Source: an uncultured Candidatus Actinomarina sp.
Lineage (GTDB): Bacteria; Actinomycetota; Acidimicrobiia; Actinomarinales; Actinomarinaceae
Length of the DNA stretch: 64,000 nucleotides
Assembly: GCA_902626065.1 (NCBI GenBank)
Contig: CACODT010000002.1
Location: 36,266-100,265 of the forward strand
Direction: 5' to 3'
This document shows positions 52,200 through 60,425 of the stretch, piece after piece. The position numbers and the translations under genes were made by a program. A model generated the notes under the pieces. It was not told the DNA's origin. It did no database searches and saw only the letters and a program-made list of their open reading frames with translations. Numbering within the stretch: the first letter of the stretch is position 1; every line of letters begins with the position of its first letter.

Positions 52200-52205
52200 A
52201 TTCTA
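52200..52205 (-). promoter_or_regulatory. -10 element, leaderless promoter of sufB
   Basis: TAGAAT on the minus strand, six bases (TAAATT), then the ATG at 52193. No Shine-Dalgarno. Confidence 0.6.
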
Positions 52206-52220
52206 GTTAAGTCTCGTTTC

Positions 52221-52258
52221 AATAATAAGAGGTATAAGCATAGATTTCTCTTATTATT
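52221..52258. promoter_or_regulatory. Inverted repeat upstream of sufB, candidate Fe-S/iron regulator operator
   Basis: Two perfect 11-base arms, AATAATAAGAG (52221-52231) and CTCTTATTATT (52248-52258), 16 bases apart, lie 15 bases upstream of the sufB -10 and next to the divergent gene's -10. The place covers the -35 region of sufB, where a SufR- or IscR-like regulator would act. In such AT-rich DNA chance cannot be ruled out. Confidence 0.4.
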
Positions 52259-52261
52259 AAT

Positions 52262-52267
52262 TAAACT
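52262..52267 (+). promoter_or_regulatory. Possible -10 element of the gene at 52275 (leaderless)
   Basis: TAAACT, seven bases, then the ATG at 52275. No Shine-Dalgarno. Confidence 0.4.
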
Positions 52268-52274
52268 TTAACTG

Positions 52275-52706
52275 ATGCCAGTTATATGTGTAAATCCATC
52301 AAATACTAATGAAAAAGAAATAGTTGATAGACTTTCCCTTCAAAACGCTGATTTGAGGGTATTTTTATCTGATCAACAAGATGAAAACTACAATAAATCT
52401 CTACCAGGGAAGAAAGCAATTGGAGATATTCTTGATGATTCACATATATCTACGGCTTCCCACGGTGCATTTTGCGGAGTATTTTTTGAAAATAATAATA
52501 AACTAAGGAAAGTTTTTCTGAGAGCTATTGAAGACAGTACTCTTCAACGAATTATTTGGGTATCAGAAGAAGAGCCTGATGATGAAATTTTATTTATGAA
52601 AAATTTAGCTTATTTAAAACATAATAATTATAAAAATCTAACAAAAAGAATTCTTGAGTTAGAAAGTGCCGAAACAATAGAGTTTGGCTTGCAAGAGATT
52701 AATTAA
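52275..52706 (+). CDS. Unknown small soluble protein
   Basis: A 143-residue protein with alternating strands and helices that looks like a small Rossmann-like or flavodoxin-like fold: MPVICVNPSN at the N-terminus, then ADLRVFLSD, HGAFCGVFFE and QRIIWVSEEEPDDE as probable strands. It lacks a glycine-rich nucleotide loop, so cofactor binding is uncertain. It starts 82 bases from, and divergent to, sufB and lies 7 bases before a DNA methyltransferase gene on the same strand. I do not recognise the family. Confidence 0.6.
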   Translation: MPVICVNPSNTNEKEIVDRLSLQNADLRVFLSDQQDENYNKSLPGKKAIGDILDDSHISTASHGAFCGVFFENNNKLRKVFLRAIEDSTLQRIIWVSEEEPDDEILFMKNLAYLKHNNYKNLTKRILELESAETIEFGLQEIN

Positions 52707-52713
52707 AAAGTAA

Positions 52714-53544
52714 ATGTCTAAGGAATCAGTTTTTAAAGATGGCTCAGGTTCAAGGAAAGGTTTTGTATCAAAATTTCAAACGGATGCCACTTTTGAATCA
52801 AAATCAAAAAATAATATTTCTAAAATTGAGAATGTAATATTTAATAAAAGCTCTGAAAGTATGTCAGAACTTGTCGATAATTGTATATCCTTAACAATGA
52901 CTTCTCCCCCATACAATGTTGGTAAATTAAGTGATCTCGATCTTGACGATAAAAAATACTGGAAGTTGATGAAACAATGCTTCAAAGAGGTATATCGAGT
53001 GACTGAATCTGGTGGTCGCTTAGTTGTCAATGTGGCTAACTTAGGAAGAAAACCATACATTCCCTTTTCTGATCAGTTCACTGAAATGTTACTCAATTTA
53101 GGATTCATCATGCGTGGTGAGATTATATGGCAAAAATCGAAAGGAGCAAATGCAAACTTTGCATGGGGTAGTTGGCTTTCTGCATCAAATCCAGTGATAA
53201 GGGACCTTCATGAATACTGTTTAGTATTTTCTAAAGAAACAATGAATAGAAATAAAGACGGGGAATCTACAATCGAGAAAGAAGAGTTTATGGATTCAAC
53301 GCTCTCTATATGGAACATACTTCCTGCCAAAGCAAAAAAAATTGGCCACCCCGCTCCTTTTCCTGAAGAATTGGTTGAAAGATTTATAAATTTATACACA
53401 TTCAAAAATGAATTAATTCTTGATCCATTCATAGGAAGTGGAACTACAGGATTGGCTGCAAAAAACTCTGGAAGAAAATATATTGGTTATGAAATTAACA
53501 AGGATTACTGCAAAATTGCTGAAAAAAGAATCAGTTCTCGTTAA
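52714..53544 (+). CDS. DNA methyltransferase, amino-methylating beta-class (TSPPYN type)
   Basis: A 276-residue enzyme with the catalytic motif IV TSPPYNVG (SPPY at 64-67) before the SAM motif I DPFIGSGTTGLA (237-248), the order of the beta group. SPPY is typical of N4-cytosine methyltransferases, though some N6-adenine enzymes have it, so the target base is open. Between them lies the short recognition region (GSWLSASNPVIRDLHEY). No restriction endonuclease or second specificity subunit is nearby, so it seems to be an orphan methyltransferase. The end overlaps the convergent ABC exporter gene by 14 bases. Confidence 0.85.
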   Translation: MSKESVFKDGSGSRKGFVSKFQTDATFESKSKNNISKIENVIFNKSSESMSELVDNCISLTMTSPPYNVGKLSDLDLDDKKYWKLMKQCFKEVYRVTESGGRLVVNVANLGRKPYIPFSDQFTEMLLNLGFIMRGEIIWQKSKGANANFAWGSWLSASNPVIRDLHEYCLVFSKETMNRNKDGESTIEKEEFMDSTLSIWNILPAKAKKIGHPAPFPEELVERFINLYTFKNELILDPFIGSGTTGLAAKNSGRKYIGYEINKDYCKIAEKRISSR

Positions 53545-55258
53545 CTAAATTCCACGCAGAGAAAAGTTCTGTATAAGTTTTATTTTCTTTCAATAAGTTT
53601 TCATGACTATCAAATCCAATCAGGTTACCGTTCTCCATTACCATAATTTTTTCTGCATTTAGTACTGTTTCAAGTCTGTGGGCAATGACGATTGAAGTTT
53701 GAAAGGCCAAAAGCTTTTCTGTTGCATCTAAGATAGATGATTCAGATTCAATATCTAAGTTTGCAGTTGCCTCATCAAAAACAATAATTTTCCTCTTTGC
53801 TAAAACAGCTCTTAATAAAGCTACAAATTGTCTTTCGCCCGCCGAAATATTCCCACCTCTCTCACCAACTTCTTGATCCAATTTTTTTTCATATCTATTG
53901 AACCACTCAAGAACACCAATTGAAGATAGTTCTTCTTCAAGAGATTCAAGGTCTGGTTTTGAATACATTAGATTTTCTCTAATTGTCCCTCTAAACAAAA
54001 AGCTTTCTTGAGGAACAAAAGCTACATTATCTCTTACCCAATCTTCATCAACATTATTTGAGTCAACTCCAAAGTATTTCATGCTTCCATTTGTAGGTAA
54101 GTAAAACCTTAAAATAAGTTTTGCAATTGTGCTTTTGCCGGCTCCTGTTTCTCCAACTATGGCTATTTTTTCACCTTTGTTTATTGAGAAAGATACATTG
54201 TGTAAAACATTTTCTCTTCCATACGAAAATGACACATTTTCAAACTCAACAGTTTCATCTTGGATGGTCTCTGGAAATTCATCACCCTTTTTGCTCAAAT
54301 TAGGCTTCTCATCAAGAATAGAAAACACTTTTTTCATCGATGAGCCAGCTGATCTTAATGTGTCATAGTTAAAAGATAATTGAATTAATGGATCAAAAAA
54401 ATAATTCAAATAAAAAAGAAGCGCAACAAGTTCTCCTACAGATAAAGTTCCTTGAGATATCCTTTGTGATCCAAACCATAAAACTGTGGCGATAGAAGAA
54501 ACTCTTGTAAATTCAAGAAAAGGAAAATATACAGCAATATTTCTCGCAGATCTCATGTTCGCGTTGAAATGTTCTTTGTTAACTTTTTTAAATCTCTTTA
54601 TTTGTGAGTCTTCATCTGTATAAGCTTGTATTACTCTTACTCCTGAAATACCCTCTTGTAATGAAGAAAGAACCTGACCTATCCATTCCCTAACTTCCCA
54701 GTAAGTTGTGTCAGCATAGTTTCTAAATATTTTTGTTGCTATTCCTAATACTGGCATAATCACAAAAGCTAAAATTGAAAGCTGAACATCAACAAGAAAA
54801 ACTGCAACTACAGCTCCAAGAATTGTTAGTAATGCAGTAATCACACTACTTGCCCCTTCTCTTGCAAATTCATTTAAGCTCTGCATATCAGATGTCAGAC
54901 GTGCTACTAACACACCTGTTTTATTTTTTTCAAAATAATTGATATCTAAAGATGACATGTGTCTAAATAATTTTTCCCTCACACGACGGACATATGTTTC
55001 ACCAACCATTCCAATTGAGAGAAGTGCCTGACTTGTTACAAAATACAACAAGACTAAAGTAATAAAATAAAATAATGATTGTTGTAAAACATAGTCATAG
55101 TCTGATTTAAGAACACCGCCATCTATTCCGTTTGAAATTAAATTTGGTCCAACCATTCTTAAGCCAGTTGCAAGAAGCGCAATGAATGAACTGATAAAGA
55201 ACTTATTTATAATTTCAGGAACCAACTTTATTGATCGTGAAAATGTTTTGTCTTTCAT
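53531..55258 (-). CDS. ABC exporter half-transporter, subunit with canonical Walker B Glu
   Basis: A 575-residue exporter subunit: six membrane helices (about 18-310) fused to an ATPase domain (about 335-575) with Walker A GETGAGKST, a deviant signature ISAGERQ and Walker B IIVFDEATANLD with the catalytic Glu intact. It follows its partner gene by 7 bases. With the partner it builds a heterodimer in which the deviant signature and the partner's deviant Walker B fall in the same composite site, leaving one active site. Substrate unknown; drugs, lipids or peptides are possible. Confidence 0.88.
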   Translation of the reverse strand: MKDKTFSRSIKLVPEIINKFFISSFIALLATGLRMVGPNLISNGIDGGVLKSDYDYVLQQSLFYFITLVLLYFVTSQALLSIGMVGETYVRRVREKLFRHMSSLDINYFEKNKTGVLVARLTSDMQSLNEFAREGASSVITALLTILGAVVAVFLVDVQLSILAFVIMPVLGIATKIFRNYADTTYWEVREWIGQVLSSLQEGISGVRVIQAYTDEDSQIKRFKKVNKEHFNANMRSARNIAVYFPFLEFTRVSSIATVLWFGSQRISQGTLSVGELVALLFYLNYFFDPLIQLSFNYDTLRSAGSSMKKVFSILDEKPNLSKKGDEFPETIQDETVEFENVSFSYGRENVLHNVSFSINKGEKIAIVGETGAGKSTIAKLILRFYLPTNGSMKYFGVDSNNVDEDWVRDNVAFVPQESFLFRGTIRENLMYSKPDLESLEEELSSIGVLEWFNRYEKKLDQEVGERGGNISAGERQFVALLRAVLAKRKIIVFDEATANLDIESESSILDATEKLLAFQTSIVIAHRLETVLNAEKIMVMENGNLIGFDSHENLLKENKTYTELFSAWNLVNEN

Positions 55259-55265
55259 TTTTGTT

Positions 55266-57014
55266 TTATACTTTCTGTTGCTCTAAAAATAAGTTTCGAT
55301 AAGACTTAACATCTTCCAAAATTTCCTCATGTTTACCTTGGGCCCGAATTTTTCCATTTTCAATATATAAAACTTCGTCACAAAGCTCAATAGTGGGAAC
55401 TCTATTTGTAATTATTAAAGTTGTCATTTTGTTCATGACTTTTTTTAATTCACTTCTTATTTCTTCTTCAGTCGAAGCATCCACAGCTGATAAGGCATCA
55501 TCAAGTATCAAAATTTTGGGATTTCGTACTATTGCTCTTGCGAGAGCTATTCTCTGTCTTTGACCACCTGACAAACCATAACCACGTTCTCCGACTTTAG
55601 TTTCATATGTTTCTGGTAATTGTGATATAAATTCATGTGCTTTTGCTATAACTGCAGCTTCTTCGACTTTTTCCTGCGATGCTTCAATTGAGCCGATTGC
55701 TATATTGTCTTTTGCTGAGTTAGAGAATAAGAAGCTTTCTTCAAAAGCTAAACTTACATTATTTCTTAATTCTTCTAATTTAATATTTGTAATATCTACA
55801 TCATCGATTTTAATTTGACCAGACTGGATATCATATAGTCTTGGAAGAAGATAAGCTAATGTTGATTTGCCAGATCCAGTTGCACCAACAATAGCAATAG
55901 TTTTTTGTCCATCTATTTTAAAACTTAAATCGTTGAAAATAATTTCATTTCCATAGCTAAAATTCACATTTTCGAATTCGATACTACCATTACCAGTCTC
56001 AGGAAAGGAATCTTGCTTATCATTATCAATAATTGATGGTTCTTCATCTAAGAGTTGCAATATTCGATTTCCTGCCGACACGCTTGAAGGGATTTCAGAC
56101 AAAAACCATGCAGTTATTCTAAGTGGCCAGATTAATAATATAACGTACTGAGTAAACGCAATAAAATCACCTAAAGTTATTAAATCATTTAATGCAAGGT
56201 ATCCACCTAGAAGAAGCACAACTAAGGTAATAATCATTGGTATTAATTCAAACATTGGAACAAATCTTGTTCGTAAATGTAAAAATTCAATAGATGTTTC
56301 ATAAATTTTTCCAATGGAATTTTCTACTTTCTCTGATGCATCATCTTCGTTACCGAAAGCTTTTACTACTCTGATTCCTCCAAGTTGCTCTTCGACTTCA
56401 GTCGTCATCTTTGCTTCAGCTTCTTTAACTCTTAAGGAGATGTCCATTGCTTTTGATGCGAAAATTCCTGCCAAATAAAGAACTAAAGGTATTGAAAATA
56501 ACACAATTGCCCCAAGGGTTAAGGAAATCGAAACAAGAGTAATACTTAGTATCAATAAGAGGAATACATTGGCAGTTGCCAGAGGGGCAATTGCAAAAGC
56601 TAGCCTAACTTGTGAAGCATCACTTGAGGCTCGTGCCATTAATTCACCAGTTGGAACTTTATCATGATATTTAAATGCAAGCTTTTGCATATGTCCAAAA
56701 ATACTATTTCGGATCTCCGCCTCTACATTAAATGAAACAGACATACTGAAATATCTTCTAATACCGATCGAAGCAGCTCTTATGTATCCTATGGCAATTA
56801 AAAATGAAATAAATACCACAATTGTCTGTTGATTATTAGCAACTATGCCATCGTCTACAATTCTTTTTATTAAATATGGATGAAGCACAACAAGGAAACA
56901 CCAAATTATTGCAGATGACATTGAAATAAAGAAATGTCTACGGTTGTTCTTTACTTCTTCTACATAAAACTTTAGAGCTCTTTTGAATTCAGAGGTTTTA
57001 AAGACATCAAACAT
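55266..57014 (-). CDS. ABC exporter half-transporter, subunit with degenerate Walker B
   Basis: A 582-residue exporter subunit with six membrane helices (about 30-320) and an ATPase domain with Walker A GATGSGKST, canonical signature LSGGQRQR and Walker B ILILDDALSAVD, where Asp replaces the catalytic Glu. This is the pattern of TM287/BmrC-like subunits. It is the first gene of the two-gene operon; a TATTAT lies eight bases before its ATG, so a leaderless start is possible but the spacing is longer than elsewhere. The facing gene on the plus strand is the PPOX-MenA fusion. Confidence 0.88.
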   Translation of the reverse strand: MFDVFKTSEFKRALKFYVEEVKNNRRHFFISMSSAIIWCFLVVLHPYLIKRIVDDGIVANNQQTIVVFISFLIAIGYIRAASIGIRRYFSMSVSFNVEAEIRNSIFGHMQKLAFKYHDKVPTGELMARASSDASQVRLAFAIAPLATANVFLLLILSITLVSISLTLGAIVLFSIPLVLYLAGIFASKAMDISLRVKEAEAKMTTEVEEQLGGIRVVKAFGNEDDASEKVENSIGKIYETSIEFLHLRTRFVPMFELIPMIITLVVLLLGGYLALNDLITLGDFIAFTQYVILLIWPLRITAWFLSEIPSSVSAGNRILQLLDEEPSIIDNDKQDSFPETGNGSIEFENVNFSYGNEIIFNDLSFKIDGQKTIAIVGATGSGKSTLAYLLPRLYDIQSGQIKIDDVDITNIKLEELRNNVSLAFEESFLFSNSAKDNIAIGSIEASQEKVEEAAVIAKAHEFISQLPETYETKVGERGYGLSGGQRQRIALARAIVRNPKILILDDALSAVDASTEEEIRSELKKVMNKMTTLIITNRVPTIELCDEVLYIENGKIRAQGKHEEILEDVKSYRNLFLEQQKV

Positions 57015-57058
57015 ACTGTCTAATAATAAATGGATAAGAAATAAACACTAAGGACTTT

Positions 57059-58612
57059 GTGCATTATTTCACAAGCATATTATTGTTTGAATTAATGAAT
57101 GAAGTTTTAGATAAAAAAATTGAAGATGTTTTAGATTCTGCTGACAGAATGTTTATTGCAACAAGTGTTGGAGGAAACTCATCAGGTGCATCTGTTTTTT
57201 ATGCAAGAGATGGGCAAGATCTTGTATTCTTTACTTTTAATCCCACCAGAAAAGCTGAACAAATACGTCTTAATCCAAGAGTGCACGTAGTCATATGGCC
57301 AAAAGGCCAAGAAGGAATCCGTGGGTTACAAATTGATGGTGAGTGCTACAAAATCAAAGATGAGCAAGAAAAAGAAAAGGCTTATGAAATGGTTTTGTCT
57401 ACTACAGATGCGTTCAAAGAATATATGGAAGATGAATTTTTGAAAAAAAATGATGTTGTTGGTTACTATCGCATTAAGCCAACGACTGTTAAATATGTTG
57501 ATTTTTATCAGGAAGAACAATTTGAGTGGAAAACATACCCAGCTAACAAAACTTCAGCAGTGAAGTTCGCTTTGAAACTAGCGTTAAAAAGAGTTGGTCT
57601 GTGGCTACGTACTGTTAGAGCCCCCTTTCTAACAGCTACTATTGCACCAATACTTATTGGTGCATCAGTGGCGTGGAGTGATCTAAAAACACAAAATTTA
57701 GACAGTACGTGGTCATGGAATATGTTTTGGCTAGTTCTTGGTGGAGCATGTCTAGCGCAGGTAGCAACAAACGCCTCGAATGATTATTTTGACCATACTT
57801 CAAATGCAGATGAAATAAATAAAGTTGCAAGTCCATTTAATGGAGGAAGTCGAGTTATCCAAGTTGGGCTTATGACCCCTGGACAAGTTCTTCTCACAGC
57901 CTTAGCCAGCATAATTGGAACGATCGGAATAGGTTTATATATAAATCAACAAATCAGTGGCTTTATTTTTGGAAATACTCCAATTTTATGGACTGGTGTG
58001 ATTGGCACTTTTTTAGCTCTGGGTTATACAGGTGACCCTATACGTCTTGGATATAAAGGTTTTGGCGAAATTGCAATAGCTTTAGGTTTCGGTCCTGTAA
58101 TGGTCATGGGAGCACATTATGTACTAACAGCACCGATACACAATAATGATCTATCTATGTGGAATTGGGTAGAAGCTTTAATTGCCTCGGTTCCAATAGC
58201 ATTACTAGTTATGCTCATAGTCTGGATAAATCAATTCCAAGATGCCCCATCTGATGCTGCTGTTGGTAAAAATACTTGGGTAGTTAGAACTGCAGTAAAC
58301 GATGGCTGGATGAGATTAGAAAAACCTCTTTCTTTATATAAGCAGTTTATGATTGAAGCATTTGCCTCTGTTGCTTTAATCGGAGTATTGAGCTTTTTTA
58401 CTGATTACGGAACTATCTATGCATTTATAGCTCTCCTGCCACTTGTATTAGTATGGAAAGCATTCAAAATGGCTGATGAATGGATGGTTAAATGGAACGA
58501 TCCTAACGCCGATAGACAAAAAGTTCCTTATGAGTTACTTCTTGTAAATGTTTCAACTATTGGAATTCACTTTTTAACAGGAGTTCTCTTAGCTGTTGCC
58601 TATTTTATTTAA
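57059..58612 (+). CDS. Fusion of a PPOX-type split-barrel flavin/F420 domain with MenA-like prenyltransferase
   Basis: Residues 1 to about 155 are a pyridoxamine-oxidase-like split barrel: RMFIATSVGG (30-39), VFFTFNPTRKAEQIRLNPRV (56-75), LQIDGECYKI and YYRIKPTTVKYVDF. Residues about 170-517 are a UbiA-family prenyltransferase with about nine helices; the Asp motifs are NDYFDHTSNAD (241-251) and NQFQDAPSD (391-399), with YTGDPIRLGYKGFGE between them, as in MenA. MenA prenylates 1,4-dihydroxy-2-naphthoate for menaquinone. The next gene encodes the menaquinone methyltransferase without spacer, which supports that role. The attached domain may bind FMN or F420 and act on the quinone. Start: GTG at 57059 preceded by AAGGA, or the ATG at 57095. 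Confidence 0.88.
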   Translation: MHYFTSILLFELMNEVLDKKIEDVLDSADRMFIATSVGGNSSGASVFYARDGQDLVFFTFNPTRKAEQIRLNPRVHVVIWPKGQEGIRGLQIDGECYKIKDEQEKEKAYEMVLSTTDAFKEYMEDEFLKKNDVVGYYRIKPTTVKYVDFYQEEQFEWKTYPANKTSAVKFALKLALKRVGLWLRTVRAPFLTATIAPILIGASVAWSDLKTQNLDSTWSWNMFWLVLGGACLAQVATNASNDYFDHTSNADEINKVASPFNGGSRVIQVGLMTPGQVLLTALASIIGTIGIGLYINQQISGFIFGNTPILWTGVIGTFLALGYTGDPIRLGYKGFGEIAIALGFGPVMVMGAHYVLTAPIHNNDLSMWNWVEALIASVPIALLVMLIVWINQFQDAPSDAAVGKNTWVVRTAVNDGWMRLEKPLSLYKQFMIEAFASVALIGVLSFFTDYGTIYAFIALLPLVLVWKAFKMADEWMVKWNDPNADRQKVPYELLLVNVSTIGIHFLTGVLLAVAYFI

Positions 58613-59236
58613 TTGAACGAATCAGCAAATTTTTCAAATATTCATAAATTCTATGATCTCGTTAACTCATTAACTACCTTAGGGTTTGATAAATCATGGC
58701 GAAGACAAGCCGCTGAAAATCTAAGTCCAGGAAGTATTCTTGATTTAGGAAGTGGAACAGGTGCCTCCTATTCCGATCTTAAAAATTTTAATGTTACGGC
58801 GCTTGATCCTGATGAAAAAATGCTTTCATTAAATAAATTTGATAAAAAAATTGTTGGTAAAAGTGAAGAATTGCCGTTCGAAGAAAATTCATTTGATAAT
58901 GTTTTATGTTGTTTCGTATGGAGAAATGTATCAGATACAGAAAAAGCACTTGATGAAGTCTATAGGGTACTTAGGCAAGGAGGTAAGTTTGTTTTACTTG
59001 ATATGACAAGACCAGCAAAAAATATTTTAAAATTATTTCACAAAATCGGTACATTTGCACTGTTACACTTTATAGGCCTCATAACATTAAATTTGAGTGA
59101 ATACAGGTTCTTATACAAATCACTTGATTTTTATCCTCAACCCGAAGTTCATTTGAAACAAAAAGAATATTCAAATCTTGATATTAAAAGAATGGGACTA
59201 TTCGGGTTTGTTTACTTGGCAGTATTTACGAAGTAA
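58613..59236 (+). CDS. Demethylmenaquinone methyltransferase (UbiE/MenG family)
   Basis: A 207-residue SAM-dependent methyltransferase. ILDLGSGTGASYSDL is motif I, VTALDPDEKML motif II and VLCCFVWRNVSDTEKALDEVYRVLRQGGKFVLLDMTRP the UbiE signature region; the N-terminal HKFYDLVNSLTTLGFDKSWR matches the family's quinone-binding start (normally YDxxNxxxSxGxxxxWR). It would methylate demethylmenaquinone, the last step of menaquinone synthesis. It starts with TTG directly after the MenA fusion stop. At 207 residues it is slightly shorter than usual (230). Confidence 0.88.
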   Translation: MNESANFSNIHKFYDLVNSLTTLGFDKSWRRQAAENLSPGSILDLGSGTGASYSDLKNFNVTALDPDEKMLSLNKFDKKIVGKSEELPFEENSFDNVLCCFVWRNVSDTEKALDEVYRVLRQGGKFVLLDMTRPAKNILKLFHKIGTFALLHFIGLITLNLSEYRFLYKSLDFYPQPEVHLKQKEYSNLDIKRMGLFGFVYLAVFTK

Positions 59237-59240
59237 AAAT

Positions 59241-59846
59241 TTATTGATTTGCAAGTTGAACTAACAAAGCGCCAACCATATCCTCAGGAAGATTTCCGGT
59301 TCTTCTAGCAATAACATTCAAATCTTTATCTAAAAATACCCAATAAGGAAATGCATTTAATCCGTAGGCCTCGCCTATTTTTCGATCAAGGTCATAAATC
59401 TGAGTTTCACTCCAACCTTCACGCTCTAGCCATTCTTGTGGAGGATAATTATCCCTACCTCTATCAATTGAGGTAGCTACAGCAATAACATCAATACCGT
59501 TAGGAACCCCATTAGAGTCGATAAATCTTTGAACTACAGGAACTTCTCTTTGGCAATGTGGACACCAGTGAGCTAAAAATAATAAAGCTTTGGCTTTTCC
59601 ATTTTTTTCTAACTCTACAATTTCTGAATTTTGATTTGGAGCGGAAAATGTTGGAGCAGGTAATCCGAGAGCTACATTGTCATCATTTTCGCCAGCGTAT
59701 TGAGGGAGTGAATCTCCAATAACAGTTGTTTCACCCTCTGGTAAACCAGCAGCAACAGGTTCTGAACTTAGAGTTACTCCTATAGCGATAGCTAAACCAA
59801 GAACAAGAACAACAGCTCCGGCAATTATAAAATTTTTATTCAACAT
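59241..59846 (-). CDS. Membrane-anchored thioredoxin-like protein (TlpA/DsbE type)
   Basis: From the ATG at 59846 (MLNKNFIIAG), preceded by AAAGGA, the protein is 201 residues. An N-terminal anchor (about 5-27) is followed by an exported thioredoxin fold with the active site HWCPHCQRE, and the cis-Pro loop FPYWVFLD. CPHC is the DsbA-like redox motif rather than the CGPC of thioredoxin. It overlaps the dsbB gene by 11 bases, and a DsbB-like partner would reoxidise it, so the two make an extracytoplasmic disulphide-forming pair (inference). Confidence 0.87.
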   Translation of the reverse strand: MLNKNFIIAGAVVLVLGLAIAIGVTLSSEPVAAGLPEGETTVIGDSLPQYAGENDDNVALGLPAPTFSAPNQNSEIVELEKNGKAKALLFLAHWCPHCQREVPVVQRFIDSNGVPNGIDVIAVATSIDRGRDNYPPQEWLEREGWSETQIYDLDRKIGEAYGLNAFPYWVFLDKDLNVIARRTGNLPEDMVGALLVQLANQ

Positions 59847-60354
59847 ATTCCTTTCTAGCAAAATCATAATACAGCAATGCTACAAATATCGTTAAAAAAC
59901 CAGTCCCCGCCATTACCGGGATACTTATGAATCCAAAGATATCGACATATTTTAAATCACAAGGAACATCTATCGCACAGGTTCCACCCCCACCTCCACC
60001 GTTTTGAAGATAAATATGATAAGCACTTACAAAAACACCAATGATGCTTATATAGCCAATACGAAAGAAAGGACGCTTGATAAGCGAAATGATAAGTGCA
60101 ATTGCTATTGGATACATTAAATATCTTTGATACCAGCAAAACCTACATGGTATAAATCCAACCACTTCTGAATAAACAATACTTCCAATCGAGGAGAAGA
60201 CAGCTACAGAAATCGCAAAGTTTAAGAATTGATCAGTTATAAGTTTACTAAATGTTTTTTTTGAAAAATAAAGATAAAGCATTACTGCTGTTGAAAACCA
60301 CGCAACGAAAGTAAGAAATCCAAAAAATGTATTGAATAATATTATGAGATCCAT
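59836..60354 (-). CDS. dsbB: Disulfide bond formation protein B
   Basis: A four-helix membrane protein of 172 residues. Its first redox pair is in FIPCRFCWYQRYLMYP (Cys70, Cys73), the DsbB/BdbC motif with the following Arg that contacts quinone, and the second pair is Cys126/Cys132 in TCAIDVPC, in the second outer loop. Six glycines in a row (119-124) just before that pair are odd. DsbB passes electrons from the partner thioredoxin-like protein to a quinone, here presumably menaquinone made with the genes at 57-59 kb. Leaderless start with TAAAAT six bases before the ATG. Confidence 0.9.
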   Translation of the reverse strand: MDLIILFNTFFGFLTFVAWFSTAVMLYLYFSKKTFSKLITDQFLNFAISVAVFSSIGSIVYSEVVGFIPCRFCWYQRYLMYPIAIALIISLIKRPFFRIGYISIIGVFVSAYHIYLQNGGGGGGTCAIDVPCDLKYVDIFGFISIPVMAGTGFLTIFVALLYYDFARKEYVE

Positions 60355-60360
60355 ATTGAA

Positions 60361-60366
60361 ATTTTA
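60361..60366 (-). promoter_or_regulatory. -10 element, leaderless promoter of dsbB
   Basis: TAAAAT on the minus strand, six bases (TTCAAT), then the ATG at 60354. It lies just past the rhodopsin terminator, so dsbB has its own promoter. Confidence 0.6.
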
Positions 60367-60372
60367 CCTTAG

Positions 60373-60406
60373 AAAAAATGATAGGCGACATTCGTCGCCT
60401 ATCATT
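60373..60406 (-). terminator. Rho-independent terminator of the rhodopsin gene
   Basis: On the minus strand a perfect 13-bp stem, AATGATAGGCGAC against GTCGCCTATCATT (60377-60389 and 60394-60406), has a 4-base loop and is followed by TTTTTT. It lies 20 bases downstream of the rhodopsin stop and separates it from dsbB. The stem is strikingly GC-rich for this region. Confidence 0.93.
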
Positions 60407-60425
60407 AAAATTTTATTCAAAAAAG

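Noticed and set aside
52714..53544. A restriction-modification system
   Set aside because: Only the methyltransferase is present; the neighbour at 52275 has no nuclease motif and the next genes are ABC exporters.
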